From: Notamacropus eugenii
Taxonomy: Eukaryota > Chordata > Mammalia > Diprotodontia > Macropodidae
DNA length: 64,000 nt
NCBI RefSeq assembly: GCF_028372415.1
Contig: NC_092877.1
Coordinates: forward strand, 212,962,116-213,026,115
Direction of reading: 5' to 3'
Under the pieces are notes generated by a model. That model saw only the letters and a program-made list of their open reading frames with translations. It had not been told where the DNA came from and searched no databases. Positions 12,846 to 24,369 of the stretch are shown here, one piece after another (the stretch's first letter is position 1; every line of letters begins with the position of its first letter). The position numbers and the translations under genes were made by a program.

Positions 12846-13970
12846 GCAGCTCTAAGGACTTAAACTTTCCCAAAGCTCATGAGCCCCAGATGGAACTAAC
12901 TGGTAAAATGTAACATTGTTAGATTCAAGGAATCCTACTGGTAGTACATTGGAAGTATATCCTCATCTGCCTACTCCTCATCTTTCTGCAACATCCTTCC
13001 ACCATCCCATCCTTAAACTCTCCAGTTCAGGCACAAAAATTGTAAGATTATCCTTTCACACCTTCCTCATTATCACTTCTCCCCACAATAGAAAGTGCAA
13101 TGACGTGGTTTGGACACACTCTTTGGTGGCAGTTTGGTAACCACCATTGTCGAGTTTAGATTACTCAGACATTTTACAAGGTATAAGAGAAAGCAAATTG
13201 GTGGTAATTTGGAAAAAAAATTAACCAAGTCAATCATGTTATGGCCTTTAATAAACACCTTTATATGAAACAGAAAGTCACCTGATCTTAGTAAAAAATA
13301 CTTAAGAAGGGATAAAATCCTCTTGTATATTGTTATGCTACAAAGTTATATGTTTGCATTTTATATGATCAGTCTCACATAACAAAGTTAATATTTTAGT
13401 ACCAGTAATAATAAAAGGAATAAAATTGATATATTTGTGTCGCATCAAGGTTTATATTTTACCCATTTATTTCAGAATAAAAGTACTATGTAAGAAAAAG
13501 AATATAAATTACAGAATTGGCTCAGACTGATGAAGGCAAATGCACCATTTACTAAGTGCGTGCTAGGAGGGGAAGGGTGTGGTGAAAATGAATTGTATTC
13601 CATTCCCATGTTGTAATTTGCATGAAAAAAGTGGCAGATGTTAAGGGATAATTTATAGCCCATACATTCTCCTTGGGTTTTGTTTCATGCAGTGAAAGAA
13701 AAAAATATTAGTCATGAAAAAAGAAATCTGCGCTATGGACCTACAATAGACAATGTTCTGTCTTAAGTAACCACTTCAAAGTACAGCCAAGATTTCCAGC
13801 ACAGTTTAGGTTGTTTGACCTATAATTAAAGGCTGCTTCTGCTATGAGAATGTCTTTATTGGTTTACTCCTCGTCTGCTTTTTGGAGAGACTTGATTCTA
13901 TTTTAAAATGTTAAACTTCTCCTCCCCTTTCTTTCAAAATCTTATTGCTAGAGCCATTGAGAAAACAATG
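12846..13970. other. Gene-free stretch
   Basis: Nothing coding is visible. Pyrimidine-rich text at 12920-13090 is compatible with an L2 remnant but is too decayed to call. Confidence 0.45.
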
Positions 13971-13974
13971 AGTC

Positions 13975-14145
13975 AACAAGCACGAATTCAGTGTTTATTT
14001 GTGCCAGGCACCGTGCTAGGAAATGGGGATGCAGTGACAAAAATGAAATAACCTGAGTTCCCGAGGGTCTTACATTTTTTAAGGGGAGACAACAGACACA
14101 CATGTACACACACATACACATAGACATATAAATACATGGAAAACA
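13975..14145 (+). repeat. Ancient interspersed repeat plus CA-rich tail
   Basis: 'gtgccaggcaccgtgctagg' is followed by 'aatggggatgcagtgac' and a 'ggggagacaacagacacaca' end. The order matches 12365 and 14580. It grades into an impure CA/CATA repeat at 14093-14140. Confidence 0.5.
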
Positions 14146-14579
14146 TAAACACAATTAAGAACAAGTAAAAATGGTATATGTTTTCTTTCTAGTGGGATGG
14201 AAAAATGGTTGGCACATCCTACACTATCATAGATGTCTCTGAAGCCATAAGTCTTTATATCATACCCAATAGCATATGTCCTTCATCAGTAAATTTCTTA
14301 AGCTGGGAATAAGCCCATCTCATGTTGCCTTCTCTCTTTCCTTATTTTTCAAATGTTTAACCATCTCTTCTACTTCCTACATCCATAGTTCACTTTATCT
14401 CTCAATATCACTGAATAAATCTCAGATTTCATTTTTCTGTAAGCCATTTATTCATTATTCCCTAGAAATTCTCTACTGCCCTCAGAATAGATTTAAATAT
14501 TATCAGGTTCTCCTGCTAATCTTAATAATGACTTGACTCTCAGTTCTTCATAGCAAAAGCTTGTTGAGGGCACAAATCA

Positions 14580-15060
14580 ATGAGTTGATCAAGTCAACAA
14601 ACATATATTAAATATCTATGAGGTGTGAGACACTGGGATAGGCAATAGGGAAGAAGGAAAGGCAAAAACAGATCCTTAAGAAGCTCATATTCTAATGTGG
14701 GAAACCAACACTTAAACAACTAAGTATGGATGATATATATCAGATAAACTGGAGACAATTTCAGAAGGAAGGCACTGGCAGTAAAGAGTATCAGAAAAAG
14801 TCTTGCAGAAGGGGGAATTTTAGCTGAGACTTGAAAGAAGCGAAGAAAATGAGGAGGCAAGAACCAAAAAAGGAGGACATTTCAGGTGTGGGGTGGGGTT
14901 ATCTAGGGGAAATGCAGAGTGCACTGAGATAGAGATCTTCTATGAGGAACAGCAAAGAAGTGAGTAGCACTGGATCATAGAGTATGAGAAGGGGAGAAAG
15001 GAGTAACAAGACTGGAAAGACATAAAGGGATTGGTTTTAAGGGCTTTAAAAGTCAGGTGC
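14580..15060 (+). repeat. Ancient interspersed repeat, longer copy
   Basis: 'gagacactgggataggcaat', 'aagaagctcatattctaatg' and 'agaaggaaggcactggcagt' follow in order. The downstream text ('gcagaagggggaattttagc', 'ggcaagaacc') parallels 46010-46140. This is probably the same family as at 45815. Confidence 0.5.
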
Positions 15061-15387
15061 AGGCTATGAAAATCTCCATGTTAAAAAAAAGTCTGCAATC
15101 CACTGTCCCCTACAATAATACCTTTTTTGATTCTCTCCACAATCTAATAAAGAATGTTTTTTGTTTTGTTTTGTTTTAGTTAAGAAGAGACTTGATAACA
15201 CGAAAATAAAGCATGCAATGATTAAGGAGCAGAAAGGAAGAGAAGCAATCTTCAGAAATAATATGACAGCATTGGCTGGCACTCATTCCTTAACATAACA
15301 GCTGGTTGAACCCTGGGCTCCCTCAAGAAGCAAAGTGATTCCTCAAAGCCCTTGGAAATGAAGTATAACATTTCTTAATGGGTAGAA

Positions 15388-15480
15388 AGCCTGTGTCTGA
15401 GTCATTAAAACTTGGGTTCAGACCCTTGTGTCTAATCCATACCATCATCATGGCTCTCGCTAAGTCACTTTATCTCTTAA
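15388..15480 (+). repeat. MIR-like SINE fragment
   Basis: 'aaacttgggttcagaccctt' and 'gctaagtcactttatctctt' match MIR blocks in order. Confidence 0.5.
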
Positions 15481-15687
15481 TATAATAGTTCTTTTTATTT
15501 TATTTTATTTTATTTTCAATTCATGGAACAAAATAAGCCTTCCCATAAGACAGTACACTAAAAAGATGATTGCACATGAAACTGCACATCTACCATGTAC
15601 AACTTGTTATTCAAAAAGTTATCATTTCAAAAATTTATTTTTTCCCTTTTTTCTTCCCTCTCCACGTCCCAGATGGCTACCATTAGG

Positions 15688-15688
<1 letters not shown>

Positions 15689-15725
<37 letters not shown>
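15689..15725. repeat. (AC)n microsatellite
   Basis: About 37 bases of uninterrupted AC, inside the LINE tail. Confidence 0.95.
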
Positions 15726-15726
<1 letters not shown>

Positions 15727-16712
15727 GCACATGATATATTTATACACATATACATAAATTATTAGATACAAACTTCTATTTATCAAGTTTTTTTCCTCTG
15801 GATGCGGATATGTCCTTTATTTTTCATTTGTGTATTTATAATAGTCAAGATGACTTAGTTGCTCAAAGAAGTTCTTAAAACAATATTTCTGTTACTGTAT
15901 GTATACAGCGTCCTCTTGGTTATGCTCACTTTGTTCATCATTTTGTAAAAGTCTTTCCTTGTCTTTCTGAGATCATTGAGCTCATCCTTTCTTACAGCAC
16001 AGCAGTATTCCATCACAACAGTGCACCACAACTTGTTCAGCCATTCCCCAATGGATGGGGATCCCTACAATTTCCAGTTCTTTGCCACCACCCAGAGAAC
16101 TGATATAAACATCCCATCCACATTCAAAGTTATAATTATTGTTTGTGAATTTCCCTCTATCTTATTTTTACTAGTTTCTTTCTTGGCCTCTTTTTTGACT
16201 TATCCCTATTACCTAATCTTCTCCCCATCCTCCTACCCCCCCCCCCCCCCACTTAACTCATCCCTCCAGGAGTCCCCATCCCCTCCCCCAACCACCAATC
16301 TCAATCCACATACCCTTCCAAAAGTCCTCACCCATCCTCTCCCTCTATCTTCCCAAGTCTCAATCTGTACAGCCCTCTAACAGTCCCTCCCCAACTCTAT
16401 CCCCCAGCTTCCTCACCTAGCTACATGTTCAGTGCCCTTCCAGATGTATAGATTGTTTTCCTCTTCAACTGAGATGAGAGTAAGGTTCTAATATTACCAA
16501 TATTACCACCCTCACCTGTTTCCTCTGTATTTGGTCTTCTTTTCATGCTCCAGTTTTATAATATAATTGCTCCTTTTTACCTTTTCCTACTCAATTTTGT
16601 TCTTTTAGAATCACTTCATTATACCCAACTCAACTTCAACCTTTCTTTCAAACTACCTTAGCAATGGTGATAGTTTTAAGAATACTGATTTCATATGTGT
16701 GTATGTGTATCT

Positions 16713-16713
16713 G

Positions 16714-16760
<47 letters not shown>

Positions 16761-16845
16761 GTATATGTAATGTGTGTATGTATGTATGTGTGTACATATA
16801 TATATCAGTTTGTGTGTGTATGTATATATATATATATATATGTAT
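16713..16845. repeat. Compound (ATCT)n / (TG)n / (TA)n microsatellite
   Basis: A near-perfect tetranucleotide TATC run at 16713-16760 is followed by TGTA-rich and TA-rich segments to about 16845. It lies inside the LINE at 15481-17790. Confidence 0.9.
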
Positions 16846-17794
16846 ATGGATGAATGGATATATCAGTTTGACCTCAATGAGTAACTTATAATTTGTCTTT
16901 ATTTTTAAAAATCTTCTGGCAGTTTTATATCATATTTTCCATTGGGTTCTACTCTTATTCCAAATACATAGAAGTCTTTCAGTTCATCAAAGATTTATTT
17001 CATTCATTTAGGATTATACTCAACTTTGCTGGGTAAGTTATTCTTGGATGAACCCCCAGGTCTTTTGCTCTTTAAAATATAGTGTTCCAAGATCTACCAT
17101 CTTAGAGAGTAGAAGCTCTTAGATCCTGTGAAATCTTGACTGTATTTCTGCAGCATTTAAATTATTTTTCTTGTTGCTTGCAATATTTTCTCCTTAACTG
17201 GGAGCTATGGCATTCCTGTAAGTTTTCTTCCTGGGATCTCTTTCAAGTGGTGAAAGGTAGATTTCTTTTCTGTCTACTTTACCCTCTTGTTCTTGAAGTT
17301 CAGGGCAATTTTCCTTAATATTTTTAATATTATATCTAGATTTGTTTTCCAATCATAAGTTTCAGGTAGTCCAATTCTTATACTATCTCTCCTTGATCTG
17401 TTCTCCACATTAGTTGTTTTTCTAAGGAGATGTTTCAGATTCTCTTCTATTTTTTCTATTTTATTATTATTTTTTTCTGTTTTTTTTTCTATTTTATTAT
17501 TTCTTGGTGTCTTATAACATCATTCAATTCCTCTTGCCCAATTACAGTTTTCAAGGGGTTATTTCCTTAAGATTCTGGACCTCTTTTGTTCACCTGGTTA
17601 ATTGGATTGCTTTCCCTACCCCCAAATTTTTCCTTGATATTTCTTATTTGATTTTTGAGTTTCTTTTTAGGTTCTTCTAAAAGGTCTTTTGGGGCTTATG
17701 ACCATTTCATGTTATTCTTTGGGATAGGAGTGGGTTTTTTTTAGCTGACAATATTTATCTGAATATGAAGCCAGATCTTCCTTTATATCATCCA

Positions 17795-18540
17795 TTGATA
17801 TCAGTGGGAAGATGGTGGAATAAGTCAGAAATTTCTAGGTTCTCTAGATTTCCTTCACAGACAGAAAATTGTCATAAAGTAATAGGGTAGAGGAGTTGTT
17901 CTCCGAAGATAACTTGAGAGGATCTCAGAAAAGACAGGGCCTTCAAGGGCTGAAGTTTGGCTTGAGTAAGGTCTACAGGCCAACTCTGTTGAATCAACAA
18001 ACAGTAGGCCCTGAGGGGAAGCTCTGTTGGGAAGCTGACTAGACCTCAAGAAATTTCACCCCAACTTTCACTTGACTCCTGGCCTCAAGAAATTTCACCT
18101 CATGACCTTTTACCTCATAAAGAACAACAGATGGGAGGGTGGAGTAAATGCAGGGACTTTCCTGAGCTCTCCCCTAATGTCCTCCAAATACCTGTAAAAA
18201 TTATTCTAAATCAGTTCTAGAGCTACAGAACCCACAAAGTGACAAGAGTGAAACAAATCTCCAGCCCAAGACAACCTGGAAAGTCGACGGAAAGGGTCTT
18301 TCACAAAGGCAGGCAGTGGAGCACAGTCCTGCCTGGGCTGCACCAGAACAGACAGACTGAGCAGGTCTCAGGGGACAGAATCATTGGCAGCTGTGGTAGT
18401 TTGCAGACTTCTGAACCTATAACCACCAAAAAAGTCAGTGGGAAAACTCTGTGAGACCTGAGTGAAAGAGAAGTGCATGGTCTTCCCGGGCCCAATTCCA
18501 TGCCAGGGGTGGTGGCAACAGCAAGAGCAGCAGTGCCAGA
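17795..18540 (+). repeat. LINE-1-type 5' UTR segment, opposite orientation
   Basis: The segment starts with 'gggaagatggtggaataagt', the expected start of a marsupial L1 leader. It continues through 'gactttcctgagctctcccc', 'cagcccaagacaacctggaa' and 'ggcagctgtggtagtttgca'. It is more GC-rich than its surroundings and head-to-head with the minus element at 15481-17790. Assignment is by recognition of marsupial L1 leaders. Confidence 0.4.
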
Positions 18541-18689
18541 GTCTGCTTTTCTCCCTGCTCCAGGCCTTTAATCCTTTCTTCCCATTTCTGTAACCTAGAA
18601 TGTCCTCTTTTCTCCATATCTGAATGCCAGTTATTCCCAAAGGTCCAGCAGATAGCCCATATCCCAAACAACACAGTGTATCAAACCCT

Positions 18690-19290
18690 ACACTTTGATT
18701 CATTGTAATAGCAAGGACCTGCACATACATAGGAAGGACTGCTGTACAGGTTCTTACATCTGCTTTTCTAAAAGGAAAGCACCTTTTGAGGGGTCAACAA
18801 TCACTTTAATCAAGTACATGTATCATTCCTTTATTTCAGGAAGAAAAGTCAGCACCCTGAACTTCAGAGAAAATACAGAGAAATAAAAACAGGGCTTCCA
18901 ATTGTTTGACCGTAAGCAATACATACATCAACGATCAACAGACAGATTCAACTGTTTGACCATACATACATAGTTACCGGAGAGAGAAGCACCCACCTCA
19001 GGGTCTTCAAAGCTGGGGGGCTCTTTAGCAGCTGCCCAGAGTCTTGTCTGGCCAAACGCTTCCAATGAGCTAGCACCAAAGTAAAACCTCACCTCAGAAT
19101 GTATATATACGTTTCAGAGCCAGGGAGCATCACAGCCATTGAGAATCAGTGTCTCATTAGAAATTCATAATAAGTGTGGGCCTTCCAACAGAAAAATCTC
19201 CCCTAATCGAGGTTCCTTTAATGGGCAGGCCCATTAATGGGTGGGGAAGATCTTTAACTCTCATTAGCATTACATTCATGAAGACAAGTT
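18690..19290. repeat. Unclassified interspersed repeat, possibly LTR-type
   Basis: Moderately GC-rich, repeat-like sequence. A near-duplicate phrase occurs twice: 'caattgtttgaccgtaagca' at about 18899 and 'caactgtttgaccatacata' at about 18949. The overall look recalls marsupial LTR-associated repeats, but no terminal repeat pair or coding part is visible. If LTR-derived it is an old, broken fossil. Confidence 0.25.
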
Positions 19291-19309
19291 CAAAGCTTGT
19301 TTTAAACAC

Positions 19310-19460
19310 TTATTAGCTGTGGGATCCCAGGCAACTCACCTGTCAAATAAGAGTAATAATAGCACCTACATCACGGGGTTTTTATCAAACTAAAATGAGA
19401 CAATGTATTTAAAGTGATTTGCAAACATCACTATATAAATGTGACCCGTTATTATCTCAT
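19310..19460 (+). repeat. MIR-family SINE, 3' part
   Basis: 'cacttattagctgtgggatc', 'aataatagcacctacatcac', 'aagtgatttgcaaacatcac' and 'tataaatgtgac' match the MIR 3' half in order. Confidence 0.7.
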
Positions 19461-19954
19461 CCTTGCATTTTTATCTCATAAATGAAGTTCAGATATATAT
19501 GATCTCAGGACAAGCAACTATCATGCTAGTGTTCTTTTATGTTGAATGTTGTACATAGGTAAACAAAACACTGCCTTTTTGCAATTAAGTATAACTATCA
19601 GAAATGTGGATAGATTAATATAATAATATTGTAATGTTGTAATTATTGAAAGCATCATCAGGAAAAGAAGGATGAAATGTACTTTGTTCTGTTTTCATAG
19701 GATCTGGATCGCCTTTATTATGTTTCTGTATTTTAAAACTTTTCTTTTTCCCATAATTTATAGATTATAAGTATTTAGTACTGCCCAATTACATTATAAT
19801 TATTATTAGTTGTGATTATTATTGGTTATTATCCAGTCTGGGTTACGCATGCAGAAGTGTGATCTCTGACCTTCCATATCTCTTTTCAGTATCACTCATC
19901 TTTCACATCCATTGTAGCTTTGTAATCTTACAGTTTTTCCAAGTTTATCTAGCT

Positions 19955-20058
19955 TGCCTTTCCAACTCAGTTGTAAGTTCCTAGTATCAGAGACTGTTTC
20001 ATATCTTTTAGAACCATAAATAATCCATTACACATAGTATGAATAGGCACTTAGATTA
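19955..20058 (+). repeat. L2-like LINE 3' end
   Basis: 'gtaagttcctagtatcagag' followed by 'ttacacatagtatgaatagg' resembles the 'ctccttgagggcaggg ... gcacatagtagg' end of L2. Decay is strong. Confidence 0.4.
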
Positions 20059-20220
20059 TAGATTATAAAATCTTAGACCTGGGAGGAACCTTAGAGATCA
20101 CCTAGTCCAACTGCCTCATTTCATAGAAGAGGAAGCTAAAGTCCCAGAAAGAAATCCCATCCTTGTCATGTACCTCCCTGTTGGCACAGTCAGAACTAGA
20201 AGACAGATATAGCTTGATGC
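20059..20220 (-). repeat. MIR/THER-type SINE, inverted
   Basis: 'cttagacctgggaggaacct', 'agagatcacctagtccaact' and 'catagaagaggaagctaaag' are the standard inverted blocks. Confidence 0.65.
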
Positions 20221-22250
20221 TTTGTTGACTGATTAATTCTGAAACTATAAAAATCTCACCACTCAGATTTATTAATCATTATGTGAAAATGCAGGCATTA
20301 TTTCATCAGGTAGCAGCAGAGATGTCCCTCCTTGCTTCCATGGATTAGTCATGAAAGCAAGAAACAGGTTATGCTCCCCATTATGATAGAAGCTACTTTA
20401 CCTGAGAAGTTAACGTTGACTTCTCCAAAATGGCATTAGTGATTTTAGAGGTTCAGTATATGCCTTGTACCTTCCACAAATATTCCCCAAATATCCTTAA
20501 CCATATAATTATCTCCTCAATTTAAACTCTTTTATCATGTACATTCTGTGCTACGTACATCTCATTTTATCATAAAACACAAGCTCTAGGCTTAACCTCC
20601 AAACCATCTTCAGACTAGCAGGTTGGGTGTCCAGATGAAGGCTACCCTATCTTTTCATCAGAGTTCTAGGTGTAACCCTGAGAAGGCTGGTGTTTTTCTC
20701 TATTGCTTGTGCTCATATGTTCCTATCTACTCTGTTCCTCTAACACTGATCACCAGTGACTATCACCCCAATATAATTTTGATCAATGTCACTCCAATGC
20801 CAAAGAACCAATTAATACTGATTAGCTTTTACAAAAGGACATTTACTGATAAAGTACAAGAAATCATAGTAACATTTCCCACACCGGGATATATCTTCCC
20901 ATCTATAGATTATGGTCCTAGGAAGAGTAAGTTCAAACTTAAAGTGGTTGCTATTAAGGATCTTTCTTCCCCCAGCCCCATCAAGTTCACTTATGGCTGT
21001 GGCATAGTGGCTTGGTTTCTAGGTTGATTCACCACTGCACTGAGTTCAGTAGTCTGCTCCTCAGGGATAGCACCACATCATGCTTTGCTCTGCTGCTATA
21101 GGCAGGCTCTTCTATGGACTCAATTTGCTGGATCTCAGGTGACTCTTACCAGTTTTGGAAGTTCACATGACTGTAACCTGGTCAATTCTATGTAAAGTAT
21201 TTATTTTCTAAGATCAAGACAGAATAGACACAACAGAGAGAAAAACAGCAGAAGGATGCATTTACAACCACATGGAGGCCAGTTGAGACGATGATCTCAA
21301 GATCCTTCCCCCACCCAGAGATCCACAATATTTTGATGTTTTTTTTTCTCCTTCTCACCCCTGATCACCAGGGAATATAGAGAGACTTCATCTACTCCAG
21401 TCTTTTTGTATGTGTATTTGTTCTGACAGCCAATTAGAAAGCCTTTGTGTCACCACACAGGAAGTGAGCAGACAATCCTCAGGTTCCTCCTTTATGCGCT
21501 GAAACAAGGAGGGGGAGTTCTTTCACTAGAAGTAGTACCAGAAGCAGGCTCATCTAGGTTCCATGTGGAGTGATACCAAGCAAAGCATATTGTCCACACC
21601 CTAAGAACCAGGCATTAGAGCCCAATATATTAAAACTCTTAGCCTCTTGAAGAAAGAAGTTTGGAATTATTAAAAGAGCTTTGGAATTTCCCAAATATAA
21701 TTCAGTCTACTTTCTTCTTCCTATTTAATTCCAACCTCAATTTGTTCATTTTCATTGTCTATCATGTGTCCACTACATGCATACATATGTGTATACATAC
21801 AGACACATACATCTACATATGTACAAACAGTATTTTATAATATGGACAATAGGCATTCTTCACTCATTTTTTCAAGTGTATATAGTTACACCAAACTTTT
21901 GAATATTTATGGATCTCTGCAATGTTCTGGGGCTTGAGGCACTGTTATTCACAAGTGGGAGAATCTAGAGGACATAACCATCTGTAGGCAATCTCTATTC
22001 AACTTGGATTCTGTCATGGAAAAGTTCCATGACAGTGGTGAATACCTTTGGAAGGCATGCATCTCTTTACTCCTCACCTGATATTAATGATCAAAAGCAC
22101 AGAACAAAGTTATTCTACTAGTATTGTATGACCACAAATCACTGAGCACTAAAATAAAAGTGCATATCACTCAGAGGGCAGTGGAGAGCTGCCAGTGGGT
22201 ATGAGCAGCTGAAAGACATAAACAAGAAAGAATGAGAAGTAAATGATGTC
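20221..22250. other. Gene-free stretch
   Basis: No coding sequence is supported. A 134-codon plus frame (20623-21027) has no recognised motif and is interrupted on both sides. The part at 20580-21560 has the texture of an old interspersed repeat, but I could not assign it. Confidence 0.45.
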
Positions 22251-22262
22251 ATCAAATAAATA

Positions 22263-22478
22263 CGTGTGTGTGTTCGTCCTTCATTGCCTGTGTGGGTCAC
22301 CATCTCCTCCAGAGCTATCTGAATCCAGTGACCAGATATTCATCAGGATGACTGGAGATGACCCAGGATGAGGCAATTGGGGTTAAGTGACTTTGCCCAA
22401 AGTCACACAGCTAGTGAGTGTCAAGTGTCTGAGGTGAGATTTGAACTCAGGTCCTCCTGACACCACCTAGCTGCCCCT
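22263..22478 (-). mobile_element. Marsupial tRNA-derived SINE with perfect target duplication
   Basis: The tRNA-like head is at the right end ('cacctagctgcccc' inverted). The body has 'gttaagtgactttgcccaaa' and 'tcacacagctagtgagtgtc', and the left part has 'gatgactggagatgacccag'. The 12-base direct repeat atcaaataaata flanks the element at 22251-22262 and 22479-22490. Low decay and intact duplications indicate a fairly young insertion. Confidence 0.85.
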
Positions 22479-22754
22479 ATCAAATAAATATATGACTAAA
22501 ATAGAAGGTGGTTAGTTTCTATGGTAAGAGTAAGAGGCAACTTGTATGAGCCACTTGTATTCTTGAAATATTAAAAGACAGTCATGAAGTCTCCAGCACA
22601 TTGCAAGGACCCCCTGTGATGAACTCATAAGAAGACAAAGATAAGAGCTGCTGAATAGTGAGGCACAGATGAGTTTTGATCTGCCTCATTGAAGAGAATC
22701 ATCCCAATGATGAGATCATGGATCCATTTAAGAATTTATTTACTGAATATTATT

Positions 22755-22900
22755 CTATAAGTTGTTCACATGGATTATTAATCTTGCCCTCCCAATGAGA
22801 CTACTAGCTCTTTGAGGTCAAGGTCTGTGTCTTATACTTCTTCTATTCCTTTGTGGTAGACTTGGACCAGGTTCTACTGCAACCAACACTGAGATACAGA
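22755..22900 (+). repeat. L2-like LINE 3' end
   Basis: 'tagctctttgaggtcaaggt' and 'ctgtgtcttatacttcttct' match the conserved L2 end block 'gctccttgagggcagggactgtgtctt'. Confidence 0.45.
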
Positions 22901-23267
22901 CTCTCAGAACTGTAAGTACAGTAAGGATCAACAAAAAGCTAAGCTATAAAATAGAGGAGGATTGGTAGAAGAATCAGAAAAAACAATTTTTCAAAATATA
23001 AAACAAGTCTCAAGTCATAGATCTGTCTTGGTTGTTGCCTGAGAAATCTCCAGGTTAATGTAGCACCAAAAAATTGAAATCTTCTGACCAGTTAAGATTC
23101 TGAAATTGTATTAGCTGCCATTAGTTTAGAAATAGTGATGAACTTCACGATGGACGAATGGAGGGAATCCCAGGGAGTCTGTGTACTGACTGCAACGATT
23201 ATTATTTCTGATCTTGCAATATGTATGCATTTTTTGTTTGACACCTATATACTTACCAGTTACGTCA

Positions 23268-23312
<45 letters not shown>

Positions 23313-24083
23313 GTATGTATATACATACAAAATATATGTATGTATACATACACACATACACACATATAAACTTTGCTTATGTTAGGTCAGACTTTTTCTT
23401 CATCTTTAAACATGAGTTTAAGAAGGCTTTACCAGCTTCCTAGAAAAAAAGACAGTAGTATCTAGAATAGTGCTGAATAGGTAAAAACTGTTCAATTACT
23501 ATTCAAAAGATTGTACATAAAAGAGGGTTAAGTACAGAAGATATAAGGTTAATCAGTATAGATATCCTGATTATTCCAGATAGAAAGAAGCAGAAACACT
23601 ATTTAGATATTCTCTTAAAAGAAAAGCAAATTATCTTATTTGCCTTCCCTTCTGATGAAGAATGTGCTATGGGATCAAGGAAACAATCATCAAAAGAAGA
23701 TCGAAACAAGAATTTTATTTACTTAAAATTATTTGGTAATTCTTATACTAGATTTTACAAGCCTATCATTGACACCCCATTCTCTCAATTACTCAGATTG
23801 GGAATCTTAAAATTTTCTGAATCTTTCTTTTATCTCACTCTCCAGATAAAATCAGATGCAAAGTAGTTAATGCAAATGTCTTTAAAGCACTTTGTGGCAC
23901 AGAATTTCAATTCTTAAAGGCAAAGTTAAATGATTTATAGGAAAAAAACAGAGAGAAAGAAAACTATAAAAGTCGGGGATCTCACTTTACCCATCACAGG
24001 CCTAGATAAATAAAATAAAATAAATAAATAAATAAGAAGTTAAACACCTGAATAGAATTTTAGAAAAGTTAGGTAAAACAGAT
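22901..24083. other. Gene-free stretch with microsatellites
   Basis: A (TA)n run at 23272-23300 passes into (TATG)n at 23299-23320 and CATA/ACAC variants to about 23365. A (TAAA)n-like run is at 24006-24032. No genes are seen. Confidence 0.7.
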
Positions 24084-24254
24084 CCGGGGTGGGATCTACT
24101 GTGGTCTTCTAGGTCCTTGGATGTGGCTTTTTAATGGAGTCCAAGTTTTATAGAACAAATCTTCTTATTAATAAGTTTAGATTCAGTCAAAGGGCCACAA
24201 TTAAGGACCTGGAAGCTCACATGTGACCTCAAGGTCATAGGTACCCCACCCCTG
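24084..24254. mobile_element. hAT-like MITE with TIRs and 8-bp target duplication
   Basis: The left end reads ccggggtgggatctactgtg. The right end, inverted, reads caggggtggggtacctatga; both continue to a shared 'aggtc'. The CAGGGGTG terminus is typical of hAT-group elements. The flanking octamers aaacagat (24076-24083) and taactgat (24255-24262) match at 6 of 8 bases. At 171 bp there is no room for a transposase, so it was mobilised in trans. Confidence 0.7.
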
Positions 24255-24369
24255 TAACTGATCTTGGAAAAAGATTGAATGGGATTATAGAGGAGTATGC
24301 TTATTTCACATGTGAATCTGGCATATTTACAACATTTAGAACATAAAAACATTACAGATAAATGCAGAA

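Larger units (their letters stand above)
15481..17790 (-). mobile_element. LINE-1/HAL1-type element, ORF1 joined to the 3' tail
   Basis: The 3' end (T-rich) lies at 15490. The ORF2 C-terminal tail at 15990-16060 ('cagtattccatcacaac', 'ttcagccattccccaatgga') is followed by pyrimidine-rich inter-ORF sequence with 15 C at 16236-16250. An ORF1-like part follows at 16990-17480: 'ctcaactttgctgggtaag' parallels 30180, and 'gatctctttcaagtggtgaaagg' type text parallels 30410. EN and RT sequence is absent. The length (about 2.3 kb) and make-up fit a half-LINE (HAL1) or an internally deleted L1. Frames are broken throughout. Confidence 0.6.

Noticed and set aside
15689-16891. CRISPR-like regular repeats
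   Set aside because: Only simple dinucleotide and tetranucleotide microsatellites; no spaced direct repeats, and the genome is vertebrate.
20623-21027. 134-codon plus-strand frame
   Set aside because: No known motif, AT-rich codon use like the background, and no splice or promoter context; within likely old repeat sequence.
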